In this document: positions 51,312 through 60,275 of the stretch, piece by piece
Layout of the letters: each line of letters starts with the position of its first letter
How positions within the stretch are numbered: the first letter of the stretch is position 1
Source: Abyssicoccus albus
GTDB taxonomy: Bacteria; Bacillota; Bacilli; Staphylococcales; Abyssicoccaceae
Reading direction: 5' to 3'
Length of the DNA: 64,000 nucleotides
Assembly (NCBI RefSeq): GCF_003815035.1
Contig: NZ_RKRK01000002.1
Location: 830,065-894,064, forward strand
The notes under the pieces: generated by a model
Seen by the model: the letters and a program-made list of their open reading frames with translations, nothing else
Told to the model about the DNA's origin: nothing
Databases searched by the model: none
Program-made: the position numbers and the translations under genes

Positions 51312-51683
51312 ATGGACGCTAAAATATATGAAATCTTCCCATTGGATATTCAATTAGATAAGGATCAATCTACTGCAGCACTTGAAATTAAAGAGCATAT
51401 GATGAACCAATATGGCATTGTACACGGTGGAGTCATTACGTTGTTTGCTGATACGTTGATGGGTGAACACGCAAAACAATTTTATGATGATCATACTGCG
51501 GTGGTCACAGGTCAAATGAATACATATTTCATCAATCCTGCTCAATCTTCATCGTTATATGCAGAAGCTCACTTTATTAAAAAAGGACGCTCAAACATTG
51601 TTATCGAGTGTTCGGTATTTGCCGATGAAAAAAAAGTGACCCATTTCAATGCAATATTTCATCCAGTGAGCAAATTAAAATAG
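51312..51683 (+). CDS. PaaI-family hotdog thioesterase
   Basis: This 123-residue single hotdog-fold protein has the helix motif YGIVHGGVITLFADTLMGEH. HGG and the following Asp are the acyl-CoA thioesterase active-site elements. It would hydrolyse acyl- or aryl-CoA. The substrate is unknown. The ATG has TTGGAGG upstream. It is divergent from ylbF. Confidence 0.85.
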   Translation: MDAKIYEIFPLDIQLDKDQSTAALEIKEHMMNQYGIVHGGVITLFADTLMGEHAKQFYDDHTAVVTGQMNTYFINPAQSSSLYAEAHFIKKGRSNIVIECSVFADEKKVTHFNAIFHPVSKLK

Positions 51684-51747
51684 AATTGCCTTTATGAATG
51701 ATTTATAATAAAATTAAAGATGTATGAAAAAGAGGGAGGCAACATAA

Positions 51748-52137
51748 ATGGAGTTTATTAATTCTAGCCTAGAAACAGTTGTCGTAGAACAACAATTATT
51801 GCAAGACGTAATGAACAAACATGGCCTAGTATTAGGTGGACATTGGGACTATGAACGTGTTACATATGACTTCAAATTCGACATTCCTGAAGGGATTTAC
51901 TACTTAAGAATGCCTGGATATGCAGTCGAAGGTGACGTTGGTGCAAACAACGCTACAATTCAAATGATGGATCCTTATTTAGGGAAACATTATTATCCAA
52001 CAGGTGTTGAATACGGTGAAGATGAAGTATTCCCTGAGCGTATCGTTAAGATGTGCCAAGATATCATTATGAAAGTTGTAGATGATATTAAAGTCGTATC
52101 ACCTGAGTCATTTAAATCAACATCTCATAACGCATAA
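51748..52137 (+). CDS. YugN-like family protein
   Basis: This 129-residue soluble protein of the YugN-like family is conserved in Bacillus and Staphylococcus and has no known function. Characteristic stretches are GLVLGGHWDYERVTYDFKFD, GIYYLRMPGYAVEGDVGANN and PYLGKHYYPTGVEYGEDEVF. It has no signal peptide or membrane helix. AGGGAGG precedes the ATG. It stands alone before a terminator. Confidence 0.82.
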   Translation: MEFINSSLETVVVEQQLLQDVMNKHGLVLGGHWDYERVTYDFKFDIPEGIYYLRMPGYAVEGDVGANNATIQMMDPYLGKHYYPTGVEYGEDEVFPERIVKMCQDIIMKVVDDIKVVSPESFKSTSHNA

Positions 52138-52142
52138 TGAAG

Positions 52143-52172
52143 AAACGCTAGAACGAATTCGTTCTAGCGTTT
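52143..52172. terminator. Perfect palindromic terminator after the yugN-like gene
   Basis: AAACGCTAGAACGAA is followed immediately by its exact reverse complement and TTATTATA. It can terminate the yugN-like gene and, on the other strand, acsA. Confidence 0.8.
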
Positions 52173-52180
52173 TATTATAT

Positions 52181-53902
52181 TTAATCATCATCAATTGTAG
52201 ATAAGTCCCCTGTTGGTAAATCTAATTCCCAAGATTTCAATACACGTCGCATAATTTTACCACTACGTGTTTTTGGTAATTTATCTTTAAACTCTATCTC
52301 TCTAGGTGCTGCATGTGCAGCAAGACCTTCTTTAACGAATACTCTGATTTCCTCTTTTAACTCATCACTCGTTTCATAACCATCCCTTAATGCGATAAAT
52401 GCTTTAATAATTTCTCCACGAATTGGGTCTGGTTTACCTATCACACCAGCTTCTGCAACTTTAGGATGCTCAACAAGTTTACTCTCTACTTCAAATGGTC
52501 CAACACGTTCTCCAGCAGTCATAATCACGTCATCAACACGTCCTTGGAACCAATAGTAACCATCTTCATCTTTATATGCTGAGTCACCTGATATATACCA
52601 AGTATCATCCACAAAATATGAATTATATTTTGCTTCATTATTCCAAATGGTATGCATCATGGAAGGCCAACCTTTTTTGATGGCTAGATTCCCCATTTGA
52701 TTTGGTCCAAGTTCGTTTCCTTGGTGATCAATGATAGCCGCTTGAATACCTGGAACTGGTTTACCCATGGAACCCGCTCGTATATCCATTGATGGATAGT
52801 TACAAATCATATGGGCTCCAGTTTCAGTCATCCACCACGTATCATGAATTCTCTTCTTGAATACATTATTCCCCCATTTGATCACTTCAGGATTTAATGG
52901 TTCTCCAACAGATAATATATGTCTTACAGAAGATAAGTCATAGTGATGAACTAATTCATCCCCTGCATTCATTAACATTCGAAAAGCGGTTGGTGCTGAA
53001 TACCATACTGTCACGTCATATTTCTCTAATGTTTCGTACCAAGCTTCAGGAGAAAATCGTCCACCAAACACAACGTTTGTGACACGATTGAGCCACGGCG
53101 CAAAAATACCATACGATGTTCCCGTTACCCATCCAGGATCGGCAGTACACCAAAATACATCATCTTCTTTTAAGTCAAGTACATATTTACCTGTAATATA
53201 ATGTTGCACCATTGCTTGTTGAACGTGCAATACACCTTTCGGTTGACCTGTTGAGCCAGACGTATAGTGCAAAATAAGACCATCATCTTTTTTCAACCAT
53301 TCTATATCAAATGTTTCATCTGCACTGTCGTAGTATTCATAGTAATCTAAAACATCATTTGATGCATTAACTTCATCATCAATGACAATAATTTTCTCTA
53401 GATTAGGCAGTTTATTGTGTGGAATACGATTCAGAAGTTCATTCGTAGTGATGACGACTTTCGCTTCACTATTTTCTAATCGATCTGTCACGGCCTTTTC
53501 CATAAATGCTTCAAATAGTGGCCCTGCAATGGCGCCTAACTTTAAAATACCAAACAGTGCAAAATAGAGTTCAGGAGAACGATTCATAAATATAAATACT
53601 CGATCCCCTTTTGTTACATCCGCTTGATTTCTGAAAATATTAGCGGCTTTATTACTCTCAATCATGATGTCTTTAAAAGTATATGATGCTTCCACATTTT
53701 TGTCGCGATATTTTAATGCAACGTGTTCGCCATAACCTTCTTCAACATGTTTATCAATACATTCATAAGCCATATTATATTGACCCGTTTTAGACCAACT
53801 AAAATGATCAAAAGTGTCTTCCCATTGAAACGACTCGTAAACAGAATCATAATCTTTCATATTTGGCGTCTTGTCTACTGCTTTGTATAATTCTAACCTC
53901 AT
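52181..53902 (-). CDS. acsA: Acetyl-CoA synthetase
   Basis: This 573-residue AMP-forming ligase makes acetyl-CoA from acetate. The adenylation loop is LHYTSGSTGQPKGVLH. Later motifs are TWWMTETGAHMICNYP and GDSAYKDEDGYYWFQGRVDD. The C-terminal catalytic lysine is K549 in LPKTRSGKIMRR, the residue acetylated by AcuA in B. subtilis. The divergent acuA and acuC genes encode that acetylase and the matching deacetylase, so the control circuit is present. GGAGG precedes the ATG. A cre site and promoter lie upstream. Confidence 0.96.
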   Translation of the reverse strand: MRLELYKAVDKTPNMKDYDSVYESFQWEDTFDHFSWSKTGQYNMAYECIDKHVEEGYGEHVALKYRDKNVEASYTFKDIMIESNKAANIFRNQADVTKGDRVFIFMNRSPELYFALFGILKLGAIAGPLFEAFMEKAVTDRLENSEAKVVITTNELLNRIPHNKLPNLEKIIVIDDEVNASNDVLDYYEYYDSADETFDIEWLKKDDGLILHYTSGSTGQPKGVLHVQQAMVQHYITGKYVLDLKEDDVFWCTADPGWVTGTSYGIFAPWLNRVTNVVFGGRFSPEAWYETLEKYDVTVWYSAPTAFRMLMNAGDELVHHYDLSSVRHILSVGEPLNPEVIKWGNNVFKKRIHDTWWMTETGAHMICNYPSMDIRAGSMGKPVPGIQAAIIDHQGNELGPNQMGNLAIKKGWPSMMHTIWNNEAKYNSYFVDDTWYISGDSAYKDEDGYYWFQGRVDDVIMTAGERVGPFEVESKLVEHPKVAEAGVIGKPDPIRGEIIKAFIALRDGYETSDELKEEIRVFVKEGLAAHAAPREIEFKDKLPKTRSGKIMRRVLKSWELDLPTGDLSTIDDD

Positions 53903-53921
53903 CTTATTTCCTCCAATTTTG

Positions 53922-53935
53922 TGTAATCGCTTACA
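53922..53935 (-). promoter_or_regulatory. cre site (CcpA operator) upstream of acsA
   Basis: On the minus strand TGTAAGCGATTACA fits the cre consensus TGNAANCGNNNNCA exactly. It lies 20 bases upstream of the acsA start and downstream of the predicted promoter, a position suited to repression in rich carbon. B. subtilis has CcpA control in the same acsA-acuABC intergenic region. Confidence 0.8.
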
Positions 53936-53949
53936 TAAGTTATAATACT

Positions 53950-53979
53950 ATTATAAACATAAATATATTAACTTTTCAA
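53950..53979 (-). promoter_or_regulatory. Promoter of acsA
   Basis: On the minus strand TTGAAA (53979-53974) and TATAAT (53955-53950) are separated by 18 bases. Transcription would start near 53943, so the cre site falls just inside the transcribed region. Confidence 0.55.
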
Positions 53980-54004
53980 AAAATTCGGTATTTGAGGTGA
54001 TTGT

Positions 54005-54637
54005 TTGCAACATATAAAAACATACAATCAATGTATTAAACATATTAAAGAGCGTACGATTATCATTGAAGGTCCAATTGAAGCAAAGGACTTATCAACA
54101 TATCGTATGGAGTCATCGTTAACAGCTTTTAGACAGCCAGCCGAACAACTTGAGGCATTAATTGACATTGCTGGTCTTGAAGAAGGACGGATTATCATTG
54201 CAAGAACTGACGATTTAATTATCGGTTATGTCACGTTTTTATACCCTGATCCACTAGAACGTTGGAGTTATAAAAATTTAGATTACTTATTAGAACTTGG
54301 AGCAATTGAAGTTGCGTATCACTTTAGGGGATATCAAATCGGGAAAGAATTATTAAATGTGAGTATGAGTGATGGCTATATGGAAAATTATATTATTATT
54401 ACGACAGAATATTATTGGCATTGGGATTTAAAGAATAGTGGACTTGATGTGTTTGAATACAAAAATTTAATGCAACGCCTTATGCAATCTGCACGTTTCG
54501 AAGTATTTCAGACAAACGATCCAGAAATCACTTCTCATCCTGCGAACTCTTTAATGGCTAGAATTGGAATGCAAATTACAAGACATCAAATGCAACAATT
54601 TGATGAGATTAGATTTATGAATCGATTCTTTCTTTAG
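54005..54637 (+). CDS. acuA: Acetoin utilization acetyltransferase AcuA
   Basis: This 210-residue GNAT protein acetylates and inactivates acetyl-CoA synthetase. It matches B. subtilis AcuA in length and motifs, such as LEEGRIIIARTDDLIIGYV, YPDPLERWSYKNLDYL and ITTEYYWHWDLKNSG. The start is TTG with GAGGTGA 4 bases upstream. It is divergent from acsA, whose K549 is the expected target, and is followed by acuC after 9 bases. acuB is absent between them. Confidence 0.93.
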   Translation: MQHIKTYNQCIKHIKERTIIIEGPIEAKDLSTYRMESSLTAFRQPAEQLEALIDIAGLEEGRIIIARTDDLIIGYVTFLYPDPLERWSYKNLDYLLELGAIEVAYHFRGYQIGKELLNVSMSDGYMENYIIITTEYYWHWDLKNSGLDVFEYKNLMQRLMQSARFEVFQTNDPEITSHPANSLMARIGMQITRHQMQQFDEIRFMNRFFL

Positions 54638-54646
54638 GAGGATTAT

Positions 54647-55783
54647 ATGTGTAAATATATTTATAGTGATGATTTATTACAATATCGATTTGGTAATCAT
54701 CACCCATTTAATCAAATGCGGGTTAAGATGACGACCGATTTATTACGAGCTACCGGAACATTAACTTCTGATGACATAGTCATTCCAAGAATTGCGACAG
54801 ACAATGAAATTATGTCTATTCATCGACGTGACTATGTACAATTGATTAAACAAATATCTAAAGAAGTAACCGTACCCACTGAAAGACTTCAAAAATATGG
54901 ACTTAGTACAGACGATACGCCGACATTTGCCGAAATGCATGAATATAGTAAAAGAATTGTCGGTGCTAGTCTAACAGCTGTTGACCTCGTCATGAGTAAA
55001 GAGACTAATATTGCTGTTAGCTTAGCTGGAGGACTTCATCATGGTTTCACTGGAAGAGCTGGAGGGTTTTGTATATATAATGACTCAAGTATCGCAATTC
55101 AATCGTTAATTAATAACTACAATCAACGCGTATTATATATTGATACAGATGCTCATCATGGTGATGGTGTACAAGAAAGTTTTTACCATAGCAATCAATG
55201 TTTAACATATTCAATTCATGAAACTGGAAGATATTTATTTCCAGGAACAGGACGGTTTGATGAACGTGGGATAGAAGAGGGGTTTGGTTACGCTGCTAAT
55301 ATTCCCCTTGAACCTTTTACGTCAGACGAGTCATTTATCCATTGTTTAAATTTGAGTTTACGTCGAGTCATTGAATCGTACAAACCAGACATTATTGTGA
55401 GTGTTCATGGTGTCGATGGCCATCATCATGATCCGTTGACACATTTGTCACTGTCGATGTTTTCATTTCAATCTGTTCCTCGTCTAATTAAATCGCTAGC
55501 GGATGAATATACAGATGGACAATTAATTATATTAGGCGGTGGTGGTTATAACATTTGGAATGTCGTTCCTAAAGCGTGGGCCCATATATGGTACGCTGTC
55601 AAAGACTTACCTCCTCCAACAGGCAGACTACCAGAAGCGTTTATTAAGCAGTACGAACATAAAAGCAAAGAAAATATTTTTCCATATTGGCATGATCCTA
55701 CATGTCCCTTCATCCTAAGGACAGATTCCATCACTGAATCGAACAAGATTATATTAAATCGAGTATTAAATTATTTCAAATAA
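54647..55783 (+). CDS. acuC: Acetoin utilization deacetylase AcuC
   Basis: This 378-residue class I HDAC-like zinc deacetylase reactivates acetylated AcsA. The active-site motifs are GGLHHGFTGRAGGFCIYND (H131-H132) and YIDTDAHHGDGVQESFY (D168, H170). Later motifs are SIHETGRYLFPGTGR and ILGGGGYNIWNVV. The length is typical. The start has TTAGGAGG upstream, and it forms an operon with acuA. A bidirectional terminator follows. Confidence 0.95.
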   Translation: MCKYIYSDDLLQYRFGNHHPFNQMRVKMTTDLLRATGTLTSDDIVIPRIATDNEIMSIHRRDYVQLIKQISKEVTVPTERLQKYGLSTDDTPTFAEMHEYSKRIVGASLTAVDLVMSKETNIAVSLAGGLHHGFTGRAGGFCIYNDSSIAIQSLINNYNQRVLYIDTDAHHGDGVQESFYHSNQCLTYSIHETGRYLFPGTGRFDERGIEEGFGYAANIPLEPFTSDESFIHCLNLSLRRVIESYKPDIIVSVHGVDGHHHDPLTHLSLSMFSFQSVPRLIKSLADEYTDGQLIILGGGGYNIWNVVPKAWAHIWYAVKDLPPPTGRLPEAFIKQYEHKSKENIFPYWHDPTCPFILRTDSITESNKIILNRVLNYFK

Positions 55784-55784
55784 A

Positions 55785-55812
55785 AAAAGTATTCACTCAT
55801 GTGAATACTTTT
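55785..55812. terminator. Bidirectional terminator between acuC and ctaM
   Basis: AAAAGTATTCAC (55785-55796) pairs perfectly with GTGAATACTTTT (55801-55812) around TCAT. It is flanked by A and U runs and overlaps the ctaM stop. Confidence 0.85.
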
Positions 55813-56272
55813 AAAATCCTAAAATTGCTTTAAAAACACTTGTCGTTTCTCCACCCGTATAAAAAACATACAGCAATAAGTAAACCGCTACACCAGTAAT
55901 CGCTGTGAAAAACCAAATGATTGATGTAATGGGTCCTAGTTTACGATGACGCTCTAGCTTGTTTTTAAGGCCTAAATAAATCGTATAAATACCAAATATT
56001 GCACCCGTTGTCGCTAATGTAATATGGAAAATTAAAAAGATTGTGTAGTAAATTTTAATATCATCCGGTCCACCAAATGCAGTATTTCCGATAAATATTG
56101 TTCTAGACGCATAAATAATAAAGAATATGACAGCACAAGCCGCTGCGATGAGCATCGTCTTTTTATGGGCTTCGATGTTTCTATCTTTAATAAGCTTCCA
56201 TCCAATCGCGACAAAGATTGCACTCAGTACGATGAATGTCGTTGAAATTGTAGGTAATATTGGTAATGTCAT
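55811..56272 (-). CDS. ctaM: DUF420 cytochrome oxidase maturation protein CtaM
   Basis: This 153-residue DUF420 membrane protein has four helices, including FIVLSAIFVAIGWKLI and KKTMLIAAACAVIFFIIYAS. CtaM (YozB in B. subtilis) is needed for heme A-type oxidase activity in Firmicutes, including S. aureus aa3. The start at 56272 (MTLPILPTIS) has GGAGGAG. The ORF opens six codons earlier without a site. It directly follows ctaG, and the oxidase genes lie upstream. Confidence 0.88.
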   Translation of the reverse strand: MTLPILPTISTTFIVLSAIFVAIGWKLIKDRNIEAHKKTMLIAAACAVIFFIIYASRTIFIGNTAFGGPDDIKIYYTIFLIFHITLATTGAIFGIYTIYLGLKNKLERHRKLGPITSIIWFFTAITGVAVYLLLYVFYTGGETTSVFKAILGF

Positions 56273-56290
56273 TGAAACTCCTCCAGTCAA

Positions 56291-57238
56291 TTAATGAAAT
56301 TGATTATAATACTCTTGTTGTTCTTGATGCTTTCTTAATGCATTTTCTGTAACGTCTTGTTCATTAACGCGTTCATGAACTCTCCACTGATAAAATACAT
56401 AGAACAACATCACTCCAAAAAATAGTTCCTGTAATATCTTCATCACGACACCACCCGTTTGCTGATCGTGCAACGGTGTTTCATTCGTGAAATATTCTGG
56501 TCCACTAATCATACCACTATCTGATAGTGAATCAAGAATGGATGTTGGTACACATACTTCCATAGATTTTAACCACGCACTACCATCTGTATACGTATTA
56601 TACATTGGAGATTGACTAAAAATAATTAACCCACATGCTGGTGTCAATAGTACCCCGATCACAAAGATATACAATAATTTATATAGACCGAACATTTGAT
56701 GTTCTTCATGTTTATTAAACACAGGATACCACATAAACAATGCAAGAATGAATAATAAGACATTAAATACAGAATGTGCAGTTGCTTCTTGCTTTAAAAA
56801 ATCTAGTACAACAGGTAGATGATAAATACTAAAAACACCATTGAATAAAATAATCGCAATCAATGGCTTTGTCATCACTTGCACAATAGGTTTGATGACC
56901 GGTAAATTCACCACGTATTTCATCCAATATTCAGGAATTGCAAAATATAACAATGGTGTAATTAATAAATAAACAACTGCCATTTGTAACATATGATATG
57001 AAAACAGTATGTGGCTCAGTAGATCGATTGGGCTGCCTTTAACGATATACAATGTCATCATAATTAAGATAAACCATACTGCTTCGCTTCGTTTTAAAGG
57101 TCTATTCCCTTCTATGTCATGTCTCCATACCGTTGTCAGCAAAAAATATAAAACCGTTGTAAATAATATAAAGACGATAAAAAATGGACTCCAATTCGCA
57201 AAAAATCCAAAGATTTCAAGCGATGATACACTAAACAT
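56291..57238 (-). CDS. ctaG: Cytochrome c oxidase assembly factor CtaG
   Basis: This 315-residue membrane protein of the caa3-type CtaG family is needed for CuA/CuB assembly of caa3 oxidase. About seven helices are visible, for example PFFIVFILFTTVLYFLLTTV and LYIFVIGVLLTPACGLIIFS. The HMLQM motif lies in ILFSYHMLQMAVVYLLITP. AGAGGTGG precedes the ATG. It is separated from ctaF by a terminator, so it may also have its own promoter. Confidence 0.93.
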   Translation of the reverse strand: MFSVSSLEIFGFFANWSPFFIVFILFTTVLYFLLTTVWRHDIEGNRPLKRSEAVWFILIMMTLYIVKGSPIDLLSHILFSYHMLQMAVVYLLITPLLYFAIPEYWMKYVVNLPVIKPIVQVMTKPLIAIILFNGVFSIYHLPVVLDFLKQEATAHSVFNVLLFILALFMWYPVFNKHEEHQMFGLYKLLYIFVIGVLLTPACGLIIFSQSPMYNTYTDGSAWLKSMEVCVPTSILDSLSDSGMISGPEYFTNETPLHDQQTGGVVMKILQELFFGVMLFYVFYQWRVHERVNEQDVTENALRKHQEQQEYYNQFH

Positions 57239-57325
57239 ACTTGACCACCTCTTTTATACATTAATTCCATTATATCTAAGTCAATAGATGCATACAATAA
57301 ACGGTCATGAATTAATTGTGACAAA

Positions 57326-57361
57326 AAAAGAACTAAGACGTAACGAAACGTCTTAGTTCTT
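57326..57361 (-). terminator. Terminator between ctaF and ctaG
   Basis: AAGAACTAAGACG (57328-57340) pairs perfectly with 57349-57361. On the minus strand a run of seven U follows. It ends the ctaBCDEF transcript, possibly partially. Confidence 0.82.
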
Positions 57362-57370
57362 GAAGTTTTA

Positions 57371-57718
57371 CTACTTCAATGGTTGTCCTAACCATACGAT
57401 ATAGACACCCATGATAATAAATGCTAGTCCGAAGTATACACCCATTAAGATGAAGAATTTCGGTATATCATGCCCTGAATCTTTCATGTGCATGAAATAA
57501 TAAAATTGTAATATCACTTGTAATGCTGCAAGTAATAAAATAATTGGGATGACAAATGCTTTCGCAACGCCTCCTGCAACTAACATAAATGCGATTAATG
57601 TAAAGAATATCATCAATCCAAATACTGTCACTTGCATTCTCATATCTTTCGTACGTCGTGCTTTATAGTAGCGGAGTTGCTCATCAGTTAATTGTACATC
57701 GTTATGTTCAACACTCAT
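57371..57718 (-). CDS. ctaF: Cytochrome c oxidase subunit IV (CtaF)
   Basis: This 115-residue subunit has three helices (QVTVFGLMIFFTLIAFMLVA, VIPIILLLAALQVILQFYYF and FFILMGVYFGLAFIIMGVY) and the QFYYFMHMKD motif. It is a small integral subunit of the caa3 enzyme. AAGGTGGG precedes the ATG and it begins one base from ctaE. Confidence 0.92.
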   Translation of the reverse strand: MSVEHNDVQLTDEQLRYYKARRTKDMRMQVTVFGLMIFFTLIAFMLVAGGVAKAFVIPIILLLAALQVILQFYYFMHMKDSGHDIPKFFILMGVYFGLAFIIMGVYIVWLGQPLK

Positions 57719-57719
57719 G

Positions 57720-58346
57720 TTATCCCACCTTACCTAATAAGTATACTACAGTGAAGATGAATACCCATACAACATCAATGAAGTGCCAATATAATGCTGC
57801 TGTGTTGTACTTCGCTGCGTTATAAATTGATAATCCACGCCCTGCATTACGAACGATTAATAAGATGAACCAAACTAATCCAATGATTACGTGGAATCCA
57901 TGTGTACCTACTAAGAAGTAGAACGCACTACCAAAGGCACTAGATCTAAATGTATGGCCTTGGTGAACGTATTCTATAAACTCGTAGATTTCTAATCCTA
58001 AAAACCCTAAGCCTAAAAGAACAGTAATGATTAACCATAGTTGCATTTTCTTAAAGTTATGATTACGCATATGATAAATGGCATATACACTTGTTAAACT
58101 TGATGTTAATAATAACATCGTCATGACAAAGGCTAATGGCAATTGGAATAAATCTTTCGCAAGGAGATGTTCACCACCAGGTACTTTGTCTTTCAATGCT
58201 AAGTATGTCGCAAATAATGATGCGAACAATACTGTCTCTCCACCTAAGAAAATCCAAAAACCAGTAAACTTATTTTTACCTTCTAATGAAGCTGTTTCAG
58301 GGTGTTGCGGCCAATTATGTGCAGTATAATTTTTTTCAGCTGCCAT
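57720..58346 (-). CDS. ctaE: Cytochrome c oxidase subunit III (CtaE)
   Basis: This 208-residue five-helix subunit III has FWIFLGGETVLFASLFATYL, VGTHGFHVIIGLVWFILLI and YWHFIDVVWVFIFTVVYL. The conserved HGFHV and HFIDVVW motifs are present. It stabilises the oxidase core. Its start overlaps the ctaD stop by one base. Confidence 0.95.
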   Translation of the reverse strand: MAAEKNYTAHNWPQHPETASLEGKNKFTGFWIFLGGETVLFASLFATYLALKDKVPGGEHLLAKDLFQLPLAFVMTMLLLTSSLTSVYAIYHMRNHNFKKMQLWLIITVLLGLGFLGLEIYEFIEYVHQGHTFRSSAFGSAFYFLVGTHGFHVIIGLVWFILLIVRNAGRGLSIYNAAKYNTAALYWHFIDVVWVFIFTVVYLLGKVG

Positions 58347-60247
58347 TATTTAAGCCCCCTTTCAATGTCTAACACTTCTTCTTTCTTCACATAATATCCA
58401 TGGTCATCAATTAATGAACGTGCAATCATAGCACCTGCTGTAATCGCAAGTCCGATAATTAATACAAAGACTGCCCATGGTTTTTCAGGTAAGTTTGCTA
58501 CAGCGTCTAGTGCCCATTCTTTGCCATCTGCGAAGTATAATGCTCCGAATGCTGCAACAAATAATCCTAGCGCTTGAATGAATGGTAAGATTGTATTGTT
58601 TGGCATATGAATGTCACCAAGTGACTCTGCTGGCATCATTTGACCGTTGTTCTCTTTCTTCTCAATCCAAAATGCATCTAAACCACGAATTAATGGTGTT
58701 TGTGCAAAGTTATAGAATGGAACAGGTATTGGTAGTGACCATTCTAAAGTACGACCATCTCCCCAAGGATCTCGACCGACACGTTCGTTTTTCACTAATG
58801 TCATAATAATATTAATTAATAAAATGATAACTGCAATCGCCATCACGAGTGCTCCAATAGATGAAACAAGGTTTGGAATCTCGTAGCCATGACCTGGTAA
58901 GTAAGTGTACACACGACGTGGCATTCCAAATAACCCTAAGAAATGTTGAATTAAGAATGTTAAGTGGAATCCGATGATAAATAACCATGCAGATAATTTC
59001 CCTAACTTCTCGTTTAACATCGTACCGAACATTAATGGCCAGTAGAAATGAAGTCCCGCAAGTAATGCGAATACTACACCACCAACGATTACGTAATGGA
59101 AGTGAGCGACGATGAAGTAAGAATCATGATATTGATAATCTGCAGGCGCACTCGCTTGCATTACTCCTGTCACACCACCCATAACAAACGATGGAATAAA
59201 TAACATTGCATAAATCATTGGCGTTGTCAGTTCAATTGAACCGCCCCAAACTGTTGCTAACCAGTTGAAAATCTTCACACCAGTCGGAACCGCAATTGCC
59301 ATCGTTGCAACGGCGAATATTGCGTTCGCTGTTGGTCCCAAACCTACTGTAAACATATGGTGAGCCCATACCATGAATCCTAAGAAACCGATTAATACTG
59401 TTGCGAATACCATCGCTGAATATCCAAACAATCTCTTACGAGCAAATGTTGAGAAAATCTCAGAGAAAATACCAAATGCTGGTAAGATTAAAATGTAAAC
59501 TTCAGGGTGTCCGAAAATCCAGAATAAGTGTTCCCAAATAATTGTATTACCACCTTGCGATACTACGAAAAATCCTGTTCCGAACATACGGTCAAAGATT
59601 AATAAGAAAATACCAATCGTCAGTGGTGGGAATGCGAATACGATTAATGCAGATGCGACAAATGTCGTCCATGTCATTAATGGCATTCTCATATATGTCA
59701 TACCAGGTGCTCTCATATTAATGATTGTGGCTAAGAAGTTAATCCCTGCAATCAATGTTCCGGCACCTGAAATTTGTAAGCCTAATGCGTAGAAATCAAT
59801 GCCGTGACCTGGTGAATCAAGTGATAATGATGCATAACTTGTCCAACCAGCATCTGGCGCTCCACCTAATAACCATGAAAGGTTTAAGAAGATTCCACCA
59901 AATACGAACAACCATAAACCTAATGCATTTAAGAATGGGAATGCGACATCACGTGCACCAATTTGTAATGGTACCGTGGCATTCATAAATGCAAATAATA
60001 GTGGCATCGCCGCTAAGAATATCATTGTAGTACCGTGCATTGTAATAATTTCGTTAAATAAACCTGCTGTCACAAAGTCGTTGTTTGGAACGGCTAATTG
60101 AATACGAATTAACATCGCTTCAATTCCACCCATTGCAAAGAACAAACCACCGAAAATTAAGTATAAAATCGCAATCTTCTTATGATCGACTGTCGTTAAA
60201 TAATCTTTAACTGTCGCAAGAAATCCTTGTTTTTGTGGATTACTCAA
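58346..60247 (-). CDS. ctaD: Cytochrome c oxidase subunit I (CtaD)
   Basis: This 633-residue catalytic subunit binds heme a and the heme a3-CuB centre. Landmarks are the low-spin ligand in NEIITMHGTTMIFL, the HPEVYILILPAFG motif with CuB histidine and tyrosine, VWAHHMFTVG (CuB histidines) and YFIVAHFHYVIVGG (heme ligands). It has the extended C-terminus typical of Bacillus caa3. The start is TTG, with AGGGAGG 8 bases before it. No in-frame ATG nearby fits. Confidence 0.96.
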   Translation of the reverse strand: MSNPQKQGFLATVKDYLTTVDHKKIAILYLIFGGLFFAMGGIEAMLIRIQLAVPNNDFVTAGLFNEIITMHGTTMIFLAAMPLLFAFMNATVPLQIGARDVAFPFLNALGLWLFVFGGIFLNLSWLLGGAPDAGWTSYASLSLDSPGHGIDFYALGLQISGAGTLIAGINFLATIINMRAPGMTYMRMPLMTWTTFVASALIVFAFPPLTIGIFLLIFDRMFGTGFFVVSQGGNTIIWEHLFWIFGHPEVYILILPAFGIFSEIFSTFARKRLFGYSAMVFATVLIGFLGFMVWAHHMFTVGLGPTANAIFAVATMAIAVPTGVKIFNWLATVWGGSIELTTPMIYAMLFIPSFVMGGVTGVMQASAPADYQYHDSYFIVAHFHYVIVGGVVFALLAGLHFYWPLMFGTMLNEKLGKLSAWLFIIGFHLTFLIQHFLGLFGMPRRVYTYLPGHGYEIPNLVSSIGALVMAIAVIILLINIIMTLVKNERVGRDPWGDGRTLEWSLPIPVPFYNFAQTPLIRGLDAFWIEKKENNGQMMPAESLGDIHMPNNTILPFIQALGLFVAAFGALYFADGKEWALDAVANLPEKPWAVFVLIIGLAITAGAMIARSLIDDHGYYVKKEEVLDIERGLK

Positions 60248-60275
60248 TGTGTTAACCTCCCTTTATATTCCCTCT

